From NCBI RefSeq assembly GCF_900156455.1, contig NZ_FTNQ01000003.1:124001-188000 (forward strand): a DNA stretch of 64,000 bases, given 5' to 3'. Position 1 is the stretch's first letter; each line of letters starts with the position of its first letter. Source of the stretch: Microbacterium sp. RURRCA19A. Lineage in GTDB: Bacteria > Actinomycetota > Actinomycetes > Actinomycetales > Microbacteriaceae. A program made the position numbers and the translations under genes. This document shows positions 38,708-47,360 of this stretch, in pieces. The notes under the pieces were generated by a model, which searched no databases, was not told where the DNA came from, and worked only from the letters and a program-made list of their open reading frames with translations.

Positions 38708-39712
38708 TCAGCGGACGACGAGACGCGGTTCGACCAGCACGTGCGCCGCGCCGGCGGTCGCGGGACGCGGGGCCACGACCGTCCCGCTCTCCCCCATCAG
38801 CAGGTCCAGAGCACCGGATGCCACGCGCTCGGGCAGCTGCTCGACGCTGGAGAGTCCGAGCGCCTCAGCGGCGGGGGTGTTGTCGAAGCCGATGACGGGG
38901 ATGTCCGCGCGCCCGGCGACCGCGGCGGCGAGGTGCGCGCCGATGGCGAGCGAGTCGCTCGCGCAGACGATCCCGTCCACCTCGGGGTCGCGGGCGAGGC
39001 CTTCGGCGAGGACGTCGCGGGCGAGGGCGACGTTGTCCTCGACGACCCACCGCGGGCCCGCGGCCGCGCCGACGCTCTCGCGCCAGCCCCGTTCGCGTTC
39101 ATCACCTGTGCCCGACCCCGCGGGCCACCCCAGGAACGCGACGCGCCGGGCGCCCCCGGCCAAGAGGTGCTCGGTGGCCGCACGCGTCCCGGCGGCACCG
39201 TCCACGTCCACCCACAGGTGCGCGGGAGCGGCGACGTCGTCCTCGCCCCACGGCCGCCCGAACGACACGAACGGCAGACCGCGCTCGTTGAGCCACCCCG
39301 TGCGCGGGTCGCCGTGGAAGGTGCCGGTGACGACGACCGCATCCACCTCTCCGCCCTCGAGGAGGTCGCCGAGTCGGTCGATCTCCTCCTCCGCCGTGCG
39401 TGCGGCGTAGAGGAGGACGCGCATGTCGCGCTCGCTCGCGCGCTCGGTCAGGGCGTGGACGAACCGGTCGAGCACGACGCCGGCGATACCGCCCGCGTAC
39501 GGATCGAGGTGGATGCCGATGGTGGAGCTGCGCCGCGTGCGCAGACGCCGCGCGGCCGCGTGCGGGCGGTACCCCAGCTCGGCGATCGCCGCCTCGACGC
39601 GCAGACGCGTGGCCTCGCGCACGATGCCGGGGGTGTTCACGACGTTCGACACCGTCTGCCGCGAGACCCCCGCGACCCGCGCCACGTCCTCGACGGTGGG
39701 GGCTTTCGTCAT
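38708..39712 (-). CDS. LacI family regulator of the sugar ABC operon
   Basis: A 334-residue LacI protein. The helix-turn-helix (TVEDVARVAGVSRQTVSNVVN) occupies residues 6-26, followed by the hinge and a sugar-binding domain with IPVIGFDNTPAAEALGLSSVEQ. GGGAGGACGGG precedes the start. It is divergent from the binding-protein gene at 39878, and the intergenic region carries an 18-bp perfect palindrome next to that promoter, its probable operator. Confidence 0.92.
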   Translation of the reverse strand: MTKAPTVEDVARVAGVSRQTVSNVVNTPGIVREATRLRVEAAIAELGYRPHAAARRLRTRRSSTIGIHLDPYAGGIAGVVLDRFVHALTERASERDMRVLLYAARTAEEEIDRLGDLLEGGEVDAVVVTGTFHGDPRTGWLNERGLPFVSFGRPWGEDDVAAPAHLWVDVDGAAGTRAATEHLLAGGARRVAFLGWPAGSGTGDERERGWRESVGAAAGPRWVVEDNVALARDVLAEGLARDPEVDGIVCASDSLAIGAHLAAAVAGRADIPVIGFDNTPAAEALGLSSVEQLPERVASGALDLLMGESGTVVAPRPATAGAAHVLVEPRLVVR

Positions 39713-39760
39713 CCCGTCCTCCCGGTGTCTCGACGGTCATCGTAGGTCGGAGGCGACGGC

Positions 39761-39819
39761 TTGACAGCGCGGCCCGCCGCTCCGTACTTTAGTCGAACCA
39801 GAGTTTGAACGTTCAAACT
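39761..39819 (+). promoter_or_regulatory. Promoter and LacI operator of the sugar ABC operon
   Basis: TTGACA (39761-39766), an 18-base spacer and TACTTT (39785-39790) form a good promoter. The perfect palindrome AGTTTGAACGTTCAAACT (39802-39819) starts about five bases after the expected transcription start, an ideal repressor position. The central CG is typical of LacI operators. Confidence 0.8.
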
Positions 39820-39877
39820 TCTGGGCCCTCCGATCACATGCGGAGGGGTCGCATGCCTCATCGAAGGAGAGAGACAC

Positions 39878-41113
39878 ATGACACGGCACATCGCCCGCAC
39901 CTGGCTCGGAGCCGGCGCACTCCTGGCCACCGGCGCCCTGACACTCACCGCCTGCGGTTCGGGTTTCACCGACTCCGGCAGCGCCGAGCAGTCCTCCGGC
40001 GGCTCGCTGTCGATCCTCATCGGGTCCTCGGGCGACGCCGAGACGCAGGCCGTCGAAGACGCCGTCGCGGCGTGGTCGAAGGAGTCCGGCGTCGACGCGA
40101 AGGTGCAGGTCGCGAACGACCTCCCCCAGCAGCTCTCCCAGGGCTTCGCGGCGGGCTCGCCGCCGGACCTCTTCTACCTCGCGCCCGACGCTCTCGCCGG
40201 CTACGCGGCGAACGGGTCCATCGCCGCGTACGGCGACGACCTCGCGAACAAGGCCGACTTCTACCCCTCGCTCGTCGAGAACTTCACCGTCGACGGCAAG
40301 TTCTACTGCGCCCCGAAGGACTTCTCGACGCTCGCCCTCGTCATCAACACCGACCTCTGGTCGGCGGCGGGGCTCACGGATGCCGACATCCCGAAGACGT
40401 GGGACCAGCTGGCATCCGTCGCCCAGAAGCTCACCACGGACGGCCGTGTCGGACTCGCGTTCGGCGCCGAGTACCAGCGCGTCGGCGCGTTCATGGCGCA
40501 GGCGGGTGGCGGACTGCTCAGCGACGGCACGGCCGCCGCCGACAGCGCGGCCAACGTCGAGGCGCTGCAGTACGTCAAGACGCACCTCAACGACGGGAGC
40601 TTCGCGTTCGCCTCCGACGTGGGCGCTGGCTGGGGCGGCGAGGCCTTCGGCACGCAGAAGGCCGCGATGACCATCGAGGGCAACTGGATCACGGGCGCCC
40701 TCACCGCCGACTATCCCGACGTCAAGTACACGGTCGCCGAACTCCCCGCCGGCCCCGGCGGCAAGGGCACGCTGCAGTTCACCAACTGCTGGGGCATGGC
40801 CGCCGACAGCACGAACCAGGAGAACGCGCGAGCCCTGGCCGAATACCTGACCGGCACCGACCAGCAGCTGGCGTTCTCGAAGGCGTTCGGCCCGATGCCG
40901 TCGATCCAGTCCGCCGCCGACGCGTGGTCGAGCGCGAACCCCGACCTGACGGCGTTCCTCGCCGGGGCCGAGTACGCCCAGTTCCCGCCGAACATCGCGG
41001 GTGCGGCCGACGTCATCACCGACTTCAACGCGCAGCTCGAGTCGCTGAAGACCGGTGACCCCCAGGCGATCCTGACGGCCGTCCAGGGCAACCTCGAGGC
41101 CATCGCCAAGTAG
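39878..41113 (+). CDS. Sugar ABC transporter substrate-binding lipoprotein
   Basis: A 411-residue family 1 extracellular solute-binding protein. The signal peptide ends in LTAC (lipid-anchored Cys26). Mature-domain features include LPQQLSQGFAAGSPPDLFYLAPDAL, FTVDGKFYCAPKDFSTLALVINTDLW and MTIEGNWITGAL, all typical of oligosaccharide-binding members. GAAGGAGAG precedes the start. It leads an operon with two permeases and a debranching-type glucosidase, suggesting maltodextrin, isomalto- or similar alpha-glucan oligosaccharides. No ATPase is encoded here, so a shared MsiK-like ATPase elsewhere is likely. Confidence 0.93.
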   Translation: MTRHIARTWLGAGALLATGALTLTACGSGFTDSGSAEQSSGGSLSILIGSSGDAETQAVEDAVAAWSKESGVDAKVQVANDLPQQLSQGFAAGSPPDLFYLAPDALAGYAANGSIAAYGDDLANKADFYPSLVENFTVDGKFYCAPKDFSTLALVINTDLWSAAGLTDADIPKTWDQLASVAQKLTTDGRVGLAFGAEYQRVGAFMAQAGGGLLSDGTAAADSAANVEALQYVKTHLNDGSFAFASDVGAGWGGEAFGTQKAAMTIEGNWITGALTADYPDVKYTVAELPAGPGGKGTLQFTNCWGMAADSTNQENARALAEYLTGTDQQLAFSKAFGPMPSIQSAADAWSSANPDLTAFLAGAEYAQFPPNIAGAADVITDFNAQLESLKTGDPQAILTAVQGNLEAIAK

Positions 41114-41125
41114 GCGCGACCGTTC

Positions 41126-42235
41126 ATGACCGCTCTCACCACCGCGCCGCGCCGCGCCGGGTCCTCCCCCTCGGGGATCCGGCGCGGCGAGGCTGCCGCC
41201 GGCTGGCTCTTCACCGCCCCGGTGCTGATCATCCTCGGCGTGTTCCTCCTCGTCCCGGTGCTGATGGCGCTGTGGGTGAGCTTCTCCGACTGGACGGGTC
41301 GGGGAAGCCCGTTCTCGTCGAACGTGAACTTCGTCGGGCTGGACAACTACGCCGCCGTCACCACCGGCGGCGGCCTCGCCGAACGCGACTTCGGCACGGC
41401 TCTGCGCAACAACGCCTGGTACGTGCTGCTCGTCGTGCCGCTGCAGACGGCGCTCTCCCTCTTCCTGGCCGTGCTCGTCAACCGCGCCGTGCTGCGCGGT
41501 CGCGGCTTCTTCCGCACGGCGTTCTACTTCCCCTCCGTCACCAGCTCCGTCGCGATCACCGTGCTGTGGCTGTTCCTCTTCTCCACCTCGGGCGCGGTCA
41601 ACGAGGCGCTGTCGTGGCTGGGGATCAATGGCCCCAACTGGTTCAGCGACCCGTCCGGCATCGTGCACAACGCCCTCGCGGCGATCGGCGTCGCGAACGG
41701 ACCCGCCGCCCTGACCGGGAACACGTTCCTCGGCGTCTCGTGGTGGGACTGGCTGGGCGGTCCGTCCGTGGCGATGACGGCGTTCATCCTGATGGCGGTC
41801 TTCACGACCTCGGGAACCTTCATGCTCCTGTTCATCGCAGGACTGCAGAACATCGGCGGCGACGTCCAGGAGGCCGCGATGATGGACGGCGCGAACGGGT
41901 GGCAGCGCTTCTGGCGCGTCACGCTCCCGCAGCTGCGTCCCGTCCTCTTCACGGTGCTGACCCTGGGACTCATCGGCACCTGGCAGGTCTTCGACCAGAT
42001 CTACACCGGCACCCAGGGCGGCCCCGGCAAGACCACTCTGACACCGGCGTACCTCAGCTACTCCTCGGCCTTCCTGTCGCAGCAGTGGGGGCAGGGCGCG
42101 GCGATCGCGTTCGTCCTGTTCGTGATCATCGTCGTCCTGACGATCGTGCAGCGGTGGGTGCTGCGCGAGCGCCCCGTGTCACGCCGTCGTGCACGGCAGT
42201 ACGAGGTCCGTACGCCGAAGGGAGGGACGCGATGA
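41126..42235 (+). CDS. Sugar ABC transporter permease (MalF/UgpA-like)
   Basis: A 369-residue permease with six main helices, PVLMALWVSFSDWTGRGSP near helix 1, and the EAA loop EAAMMDGANGWQRFWRVTLPQLRPV. It is longer than the usual 290-310 residues owing to an insertion of about 55 residues (about 160-215, NGPNWFSDPSGIVHN onward) between helices 2-3 and the EAA loop. Twelve bases separate it from the binding-protein gene. Confidence 0.92.
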   Translation: MTALTTAPRRAGSSPSGIRRGEAAAGWLFTAPVLIILGVFLLVPVLMALWVSFSDWTGRGSPFSSNVNFVGLDNYAAVTTGGGLAERDFGTALRNNAWYVLLVVPLQTALSLFLAVLVNRAVLRGRGFFRTAFYFPSVTSSVAITVLWLFLFSTSGAVNEALSWLGINGPNWFSDPSGIVHNALAAIGVANGPAALTGNTFLGVSWWDWLGGPSVAMTAFILMAVFTTSGTFMLLFIAGLQNIGGDVQEAAMMDGANGWQRFWRVTLPQLRPVLFTVLTLGLIGTWQVFDQIYTGTQGGPGKTTLTPAYLSYSSAFLSQQWGQGAAIAFVLFVIIVVLTIVQRWVLRERPVSRRRARQYEVRTPKGGTR

Positions 42236-43149
42236 CCACCACGGCCTCCCCCGAGACCACCGTCGCCGCAGGACAGATCGACGGTGGCGCGCGCCGCACG
42301 CCCGCGAAGCACCGCATGTCGGGCAAGGCCCTGCGCTGGCAGATCGCGCTGTACGCCTTGCTGTGCGTGCTCGCGCTCATCTACATCTATCCGTTCCTCG
42401 TGCAGGTGGCGACCTCCTTCAAACCGGATGCCGTTGCCGCAGCCGATCCGATCTCGCTCGTGCCGCAGCCCTTCACGTGGGCCGCGTACGAGCGGCTCTT
42501 CCTGCGGTCGGACTTCCCGGTGTGGTTCGCCAACTCCGCGGTGGTGACGGTGTTCGTGACGCTCGGCCGCGTGTTCTTCAACTCTCTCGCCGGGTACGCT
42601 CTCGCGCGCCTGCAGTTCCGCGGACGCGGGATCGTGTTCGCCGCCCTGGTCGCCGTCATGGCCGTGCCGGCCGTGGTGCTCCTCATCCCGAAGTTCCTCG
42701 TGATCAACCAGCTCGGCATCTACGACTCGTACGCGGGCATGATCCTCCCCTTGTTGGTGGATGCCGCGGGCGTCTTCATCATGAAGAACTTCTTCGAGTC
42801 GATCCCGCCGTCCGTCGAGGAGCAGGCCCGCATCGACGGGGCCGGTACGTTCCGCATCTTCTGGTCCGTCGTGCTGCCCATGGCGCGCCCGGCGCTCATC
42901 ACGATCGTGATCCTGTCCTTCCAGGGATCGTGGAACGAGCTGAGCCACTTCGTGATCTCGACCCAGTCGCCCGAGCTCACCACCTTGACCAAGGGCGTCG
43001 CCTCCCTCGCGAGCGGACAGCTCAGTCAGGGCAGCCAGTTCCCCCTCAAACTCGCGGCCGCGGCCATCATGACGATTCCGGTCGCCGTGGTGTTCTTCGT
43101 CTTCCAGCGCCGCATCATGAACGCCAGTGAAGGAGCCGTCAAAGAATGA
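42232..43149 (+). CDS. Sugar ABC transporter permease (MalG/UgpE-like)
   Basis: A 305-residue permease with an N-terminal tail of about 40 residues, six helices, LAGYALARLQFRGRG, and the EAA loop EQARIDGAGTFRIFWSVVLPMARPA. It overlaps the upstream permease and the downstream glucosidase by ATGA on both sides. Confidence 0.93.
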   Translation: MTTTASPETTVAAGQIDGGARRTPAKHRMSGKALRWQIALYALLCVLALIYIYPFLVQVATSFKPDAVAAADPISLVPQPFTWAAYERLFLRSDFPVWFANSAVVTVFVTLGRVFFNSLAGYALARLQFRGRGIVFAALVAVMAVPAVVLLIPKFLVINQLGIYDSYAGMILPLLVDAAGVFIMKNFFESIPPSVEEQARIDGAGTFRIFWSVVLPMARPALITIVILSFQGSWNELSHFVISTQSPELTTLTKGVASLASGQLSQGSQFPLKLAAAAIMTIPVAVVFFVFQRRIMNASEGAVKE

Positions 43150-45098
43150 CCACCGCACCCGCCGCCCCGACGGACGCGGCATCCGCCCTCGCCGATCCCG
43201 CGCCGCTGCAGCCGCTTCTCAGCGACGCCGTGATCGTGCTGCGGGCCCCGACGCAGGTGTGGTCCGACCGCGACGGTGCCGTGGGCACGGCCGCCGTGCA
43301 CGGGATCTACCACGGCGACGTCCGGCACGTCCGCGCGCTCACCGCGTCCTGCGACGACTCCCCCATCGAGTGGATCTCGACCGCACCCGACGGCCCCTCG
43401 CGGGTCGTGTTCGGCGGCGTCCTTCGCGGTGTCGACGACACGACCCCCGACCCCAAGGTGCGGCTGCTCCGCGAGCGCACGGTGGCCGACGGCCGGGTCG
43501 CCGAGAGCTGGACCCTGCGCTCCCGCGTGGGCACCGCCATCCGCACGACGCTGCGGCTGCTCTTCCAGCCGGAGTTCGCGCTGCTGCACGAGGTGAAGTC
43601 CGGTTACGCCCGGCCGCAGCCGATCGAGGTCGAGGTCGGCGCGGGATCGGCCCGCGTCTCCGCCGGCCCGCAGGGGCTGGAGCTCACCGCGGCCGGGGCC
43701 GAGGTGGCATCCGGTCCGGAGTCCGTCGAGGCGAGCTGGGCGGTCGAGATCCCCGCGTTCGGCGAGGTCACCGTGACGTGGGATCTCGCCCTGCGCGACG
43801 ACACGCTGGTCGTCGGCGGCGCCGATGCTCCCGCCCGCTGGGACGTGGCGGCCGTCGCCGCCGGGGCCCACGACCCCCGCCTCGCCCGGTGGCTCACGAC
43901 CGCGCTCGGCGACCTGGACGCCCTCCGTCTCGTCCTCCCCGACGATCCCGCGGATGAGTTCTTCGCCGCCGGTGCACCGTGGTTCTTCACGCTCTTCGGC
44001 CGCGATTCGCTGTGGGCGGCGCGTCTCGCACTGCCCCTGGACCGCGACATCGCGGCATCCACCCTCCGCGTGCTCGCCCGGCTCCAGGGCACGCTCGACG
44101 ATCCGCAGACGGCGCAGGAGCCCGGCAAGATCCTGCACGAGCTGCGCGCGTCGTCACTCGAGATCCCGAGCGAGGGCATCTCCCTGCCGCCGCGCTACTA
44201 CGGCAGCGTCGACTCCACTCCCCTGTGGATCTGCCTGCTCGCCGACGCGTGGCGCGCCGGCCTCCCCGACACCGAGGTCCGCGCGCTGCTCCCCGCACTC
44301 CGCGGTGCGCTCGGCTGGATCCGCGACAGCGGCGACAGCGACGGCGACGGTTTCCTCGACTACATCGACCGCCTCGGGACGGGCCTGGCGAACCAGGGCT
44401 GGAAGGACTCCGGGGACTCGATCCAGTGGCGGGACGGCACCCTCGCCGACGGCCCGATCGCGCTGTGCGAGGTACAGGCGTACGCGTACGAGGCGGCTCT
44501 CGCCGGTGCCGACCTGCTCGCAGAGTTCGGCGGCGAGCAGGATGCCGCCGACATCGACTTCTGGCGCGAGTGGGCGGCCGACCTGAAGACGCGCTTCGCC
44601 GCCGCCTACTGGATCGAGACCCCCGAGGGCCGGTATCCGGCCGTCGCCCTCGACCGCGAGAAGCGGCCGGTCGACACCCTCACGAGCAACATCGGTCATC
44701 TGATCGGCACGGGAATCCTGGATGCCGACGACGAGGCGCACATCGCGGAACTGCTGCGGCGGCCGTCGATGTCGAGCGGGTACGGCATCCGGACGATGTC
44801 CACCGATGCGGCGGGCTACTGGCCGCTGTCGTATCACGGGGGCAGCGTGTGGGTGCACGACACCGCGATCGCCGTCCACGGTCTGCGGCGCGCGGGTCTG
44901 CTCACCCCGGCCCGCGCGATCGTCGACGAGCTGCTGGATGCCGCCGAGGGATTCGCGTACCGCGTGCCCGAGCTGCACTCCGGTGACCCCCGCTCGGAGA
45001 CCACGGCGCCGACGCCCTACCCCGCGGCCTGCCGTCCGCAGGCGTGGTCGGCCGCGGCCGCCGTGGTGTGCCTCACGGTCGTGGCCGCCACCGACTGA
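43146..45098 (+). CDS. Glycogen debranching-type amylo-alpha-1,6-glucosidase family protein
   Basis: A 650-residue protein. The N-terminal beta-rich region (about 20-235) resembles the glycogen-debranching N-terminal domain (GIYHGDVRHVRAL, LLRERTVADGRVAESWTLR). The C-terminal alpha/alpha barrel (about 245-645) has WFFTLFGRDSLWAAR, a GH15-like EPGKILHELR and GLANQGWKDSGDSIQWRDG. It lacks a signal peptide, so it acts inside the cell on imported oligosaccharides. The ATG overlaps the permease stop. Exact linkage specificity is uncertain. Confidence 0.82.
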   Translation: MTTAPAAPTDAASALADPAPLQPLLSDAVIVLRAPTQVWSDRDGAVGTAAVHGIYHGDVRHVRALTASCDDSPIEWISTAPDGPSRVVFGGVLRGVDDTTPDPKVRLLRERTVADGRVAESWTLRSRVGTAIRTTLRLLFQPEFALLHEVKSGYARPQPIEVEVGAGSARVSAGPQGLELTAAGAEVASGPESVEASWAVEIPAFGEVTVTWDLALRDDTLVVGGADAPARWDVAAVAAGAHDPRLARWLTTALGDLDALRLVLPDDPADEFFAAGAPWFFTLFGRDSLWAARLALPLDRDIAASTLRVLARLQGTLDDPQTAQEPGKILHELRASSLEIPSEGISLPPRYYGSVDSTPLWICLLADAWRAGLPDTEVRALLPALRGALGWIRDSGDSDGDGFLDYIDRLGTGLANQGWKDSGDSIQWRDGTLADGPIALCEVQAYAYEAALAGADLLAEFGGEQDAADIDFWREWAADLKTRFAAAYWIETPEGRYPAVALDREKRPVDTLTSNIGHLIGTGILDADDEAHIAELLRRPSMSSGYGIRTMSTDAAGYWPLSYHGGSVWVHDTAIAVHGLRRAGLLTPARAIVDELLDAAEGFAYRVPELHSGDPRSETTAPTPYPAACRPQAWSAAAAVVCLTVVAATD

Positions 45099-45104
45099 CG
45101 CGTT

Positions 45105-45159
45105 CGGTGTCCAGCACACGCGGATGCCGCTCCGGCAGACCCGCGTGTCGTGGACGCTC
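45105..45159. repeat. Intergenic inverted repeat, GACACGCCG family (copy E)
   Basis: Left GGTGTCCAGCACACGCGG and right CCGCGTGTCGTGGACGCTC pair at most positions around an 18-base loop containing GGATGCC. It lies between the convergent glucosidase and YbaK genes. It is a diverged relative of the element at 38632-38689. Confidence 0.65.
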
Positions 45160-45197
45160 GGTCGCCTCGCGGGGCGTCGGCGCGCGACGCCCGGGCT

Positions 45198-45674
45198 TCA
45201 GGCGACGGGTGCGACCGTGCCGTCGGTCAGCCGCACCAGCTCGTCGAAGGTCAGGGGGAACACCGTCTGCGGGGTTCCCCCTGCGGCCCAGATCCGCGGG
45301 TACGCCGCGAGATCTTCGTCCACGATCGTCGTGAGCGGCGCCGGGTGTCCGGTCGGGGCGACCCCGCCGATCGGCTGACCCGTCGCCGCCAGGACCTGCT
45401 CGGGCGTCGCCCGACGGATGCCGCCGCGCCCGAGCCGTGCAGCGAGTGCGGCCGTGTCGACGCGGTGCGCACCGCTGGTCATCACGAGCAACGGCTCGTC
45501 GTCGCTCCAGAACACGAGGCTGTTGGCGATCGCTCCGACCTCGATGTCGAGCGCCTCCGCCGCGAGGACAGCGGTGTGCGCGGCGGCGGGCAGCACCACG
45601 ATTCCGGCGGTGATCCCCGCGCGCTCCAGCGCGGCGGCGACCAGACGATTGCGGGCGGAAAGAGACTCGCTCAT
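45198..45674 (-). CDS. YbaK/aminoacyl-tRNA deacylase domain protein
   Basis: A 158-residue free-standing editing domain of the YbaK/ProX/INS family, expected to hydrolyse mischarged aminoacyl-tRNA. AIANSLVFWSDDEPLLVMTSGAHRVD and GQPIGGVAPTGHP (the GxxP loop) are the family signature. TAAGCT lies six bases before the ATG, a leaderless start. Which tRNA it edits cannot be told. Confidence 0.88.
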   Translation of the reverse strand: MSESLSARNRLVAAALERAGITAGIVVLPAAAHTAVLAAEALDIEVGAIANSLVFWSDDEPLLVMTSGAHRVDTAALAARLGRGGIRRATPEQVLAATGQPIGGVAPTGHPAPLTTIVDEDLAAYPRIWAAGGTPQTVFPLTFDELVRLTDGTVAPVA

Positions 45675-45792
45675 CGCGCCAGCTTAGGGTGCTCGCCCCC
45701 ACCGCCCCGGCGGGTCAGAATGGGAGGGGATGCCGCAACGCCGCGGCATCCATGACAGAGCCGCCCACAAGGCGACCGACCAAAGGAACGCG

Positions 45793-46866
45793 ATGACCAA
45801 CGCCCTTCCCCTGCCCGATTTCGCCCATGAGCGCGTGGAGGTGGTGACGGGACGCCGCAGCGGCCTGTTCATCGCCGTCGCCCTCCACTCCTCCGTCCTC
45901 GGCTCCGCCCTCGGCGGCGCGCGCCTGTGGACCTACCCGCGCTGGAGCGACGCCCTGGGTGACGCGCTCCGGCTGTCGGCCGCGATGACGTTGAAGAACG
46001 CCGCGGCCGGTCTCGACGCCGGCGGCGGCAAGTCCGTCATCGGCCTCCCCGAGGGCTCGGTGCTGGACGCCGATCGTCGTCGCGCCGCGTTCCTCGACCT
46101 CGGCGACGCCGTCGAGAGCCTGGGCGGCCTGTACCGGACCGCGGAGGACGTTGGCTCCACGACGGAGGACATGCTCGTCGTCAGCGAGCGCACCGCGCAC
46201 GTCGTCGGCCTCCCCGACGCGGTCGGCGGGTCGGGGGAACCGGCGGGCCCGACCAGCCTCGGGGTCTACTCCTCGCTGGTGGCCACACTCGAGCGCGCCG
46301 TCGGCTCGGGCGACGTCGCCGGTCGCCGCATCACCGTCGCGGGTCTGGGTCAGGTGGGCGGCCGACTGGCCGCGCGCCTCGCCGCCGAGGGCGCCGTGCT
46401 CACCGTCACGGACGTCAATCCCGCCAAGCGCGCCCTGGCTGCCGAGTTGGGCGCCGCCTGGGTCGAGCCGGGCGAGGTGCACCTGGTGCCCGCGGACGTG
46501 TTCGTACCCGCGGGGATCGGCGGCGTCCTCACCGACGACGTCATCGAGGCGCTCGACGCGCGCGCCGTGTGCGGTCCGGCCAACAACCCGCTCGCCGACC
46601 GTTCCGGAGCCGACCGGCTCGCGGCCCGCGGCGTGCTCTACTCCCCCGACTTCGTCGTGAACGCCGGCGGCGTGATCTACCTCGACCTCGAGGCCAAGCG
46701 TCTCGGCTCGCGCGAAGAGATCATGGGCCGCGTCGCCGGGATCGGCGACACGCTCCGCCGTGTCTTCGACGAGGCGGATGCGCGCGGGGTGACGCCGCTC
46801 GCCGCGGCGGAGGGCCTGGCCGCCGAGCGCCTGCGCGTGGGCGCGGCGGCGAACGCCCTGGTCTGA
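45793..46866 (+). CDS. Leucine/valine (Glu/Leu/Phe/Val) dehydrogenase
   Basis: A 357-residue NAD-dependent amino-acid dehydrogenase. The catalytic Lys lies in DAGGGKSVIGLPEG, the second part of the active site in TAEDVGSTTEDM, the Rossmann motif in VAGLGQVGGRLA, and VCGPANNPLAD and VNAGGVIYLDLE complete the family pattern. The length fits valine or leucine dehydrogenase rather than glutamate dehydrogenase. AAAGGA precedes the ATG. It would deaminate branched-chain amino acids to 2-oxo acids. Confidence 0.9.
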   Translation: MTNALPLPDFAHERVEVVTGRRSGLFIAVALHSSVLGSALGGARLWTYPRWSDALGDALRLSAAMTLKNAAAGLDAGGGKSVIGLPEGSVLDADRRRAAFLDLGDAVESLGGLYRTAEDVGSTTEDMLVVSERTAHVVGLPDAVGGSGEPAGPTSLGVYSSLVATLERAVGSGDVAGRRITVAGLGQVGGRLAARLAAEGAVLTVTDVNPAKRALAAELGAAWVEPGEVHLVPADVFVPAGIGGVLTDDVIEALDARAVCGPANNPLADRSGADRLAARGVLYSPDFVVNAGGVIYLDLEAKRLGSREEIMGRVAGIGDTLRRVFDEADARGVTPLAAAEGLAAERLRVGAAANALV

Positions 46867-46876
46867 TCCCCCGTTG

Positions 46877-46920
46877 CAGCGAAGAACCCCGGAGGCCGTG
46901 GCATCCGGGGTTCTTCGCTG
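46877..46920. terminator. Bidirectional hairpin terminator
   Basis: A perfect 17-bp stem (46877-46893 with 46904-46920; AAGAACCCCGGA/TCCGGGGTTCTT core) encloses a 10-base loop. It sits between the convergent dehydrogenase and Lsr2 genes and ends 3 bases from the Lsr2 stop, so it probably serves both. Confidence 0.9.
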
Positions 46921-46923
46921 TGG

Positions 46924-47262
46924 TCAGTGTGCCGCGTCGTAGGCCTCGAGAATCGTCGCCGAGATGCGACCGCGGGTATTGATGGAATAGCCGTTCTCTT
47001 CCGCCCAGGTGCGCACGTCGCCGAGGTCGCGCGCGGAGCCGGAACGGGTCTTCGTCGCGCGCCGAGCAGCGGCGGGAACGGAACCGAGCGCACGACCCGC
47101 GGACACGAACGGCTCGAAGGCGGCGCGGAGCTTCGTGGCATTCTCCGGGGAGAGATCGATTTCATACGCGCGACCCTCGACCGAGAAATGAATCGTGGTT
47201 CCGTCGTCGATGACCGATCCGTCGAGATCGTCGATGAGTTGCGTGATCTGCTTTTTCGCCAT
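46924..47262 (-). CDS. lsr2: Lsr2 nucleoid-associated protein, paralog 1
   Basis: A 112-residue H-NS-like silencer. The dimerisation domain (about 1-60) has QITQLIDDLDGSVIDDGTTIHFSVEGRAYEIDLS. The C-terminal DNA-binding domain has REWA-like VRTWAEENGYSINTRGRI, where RGR inserts in the minor groove of AT-rich DNA. TACAAT lies seven bases before the ATG, a leaderless start. It binds and silences AT-rich or horizontally acquired DNA in related species. A second paralog lies 0.85 kb upstream. Confidence 0.95.
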   Translation of the reverse strand: MAKKQITQLIDDLDGSVIDDGTTIHFSVEGRAYEIDLSPENATKLRAAFEPFVSAGRALGSVPAAARRATKTRSGSARDLGDVRTWAEENGYSINTRGRISATILEAYDAAH

Positions 47263-47294
47263 GCTTGAGATTGTAGGACCGGAGCGTGCACGTA

Positions 47295-47360
47295 TTCCGT
47301 GAAAGGTGGGCGACTTCACCCGATGAATAACCCCACCGAAGCGGTCAGTCATTCACGGAA
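47295..47360. repeat. Inverted repeat flanking the Lsr2/decarboxylase boundary
   Basis: TTCCGTGAA (47295-47303) and TTCACGGAA (47352-47360) are perfect 9-bp arms separated by 48 bases. The right arm overlaps the last codons of the decarboxylase gene. It may be a terminator for that gene or a protein site for Lsr2 paralog 1 regulation. Confidence 0.4.
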
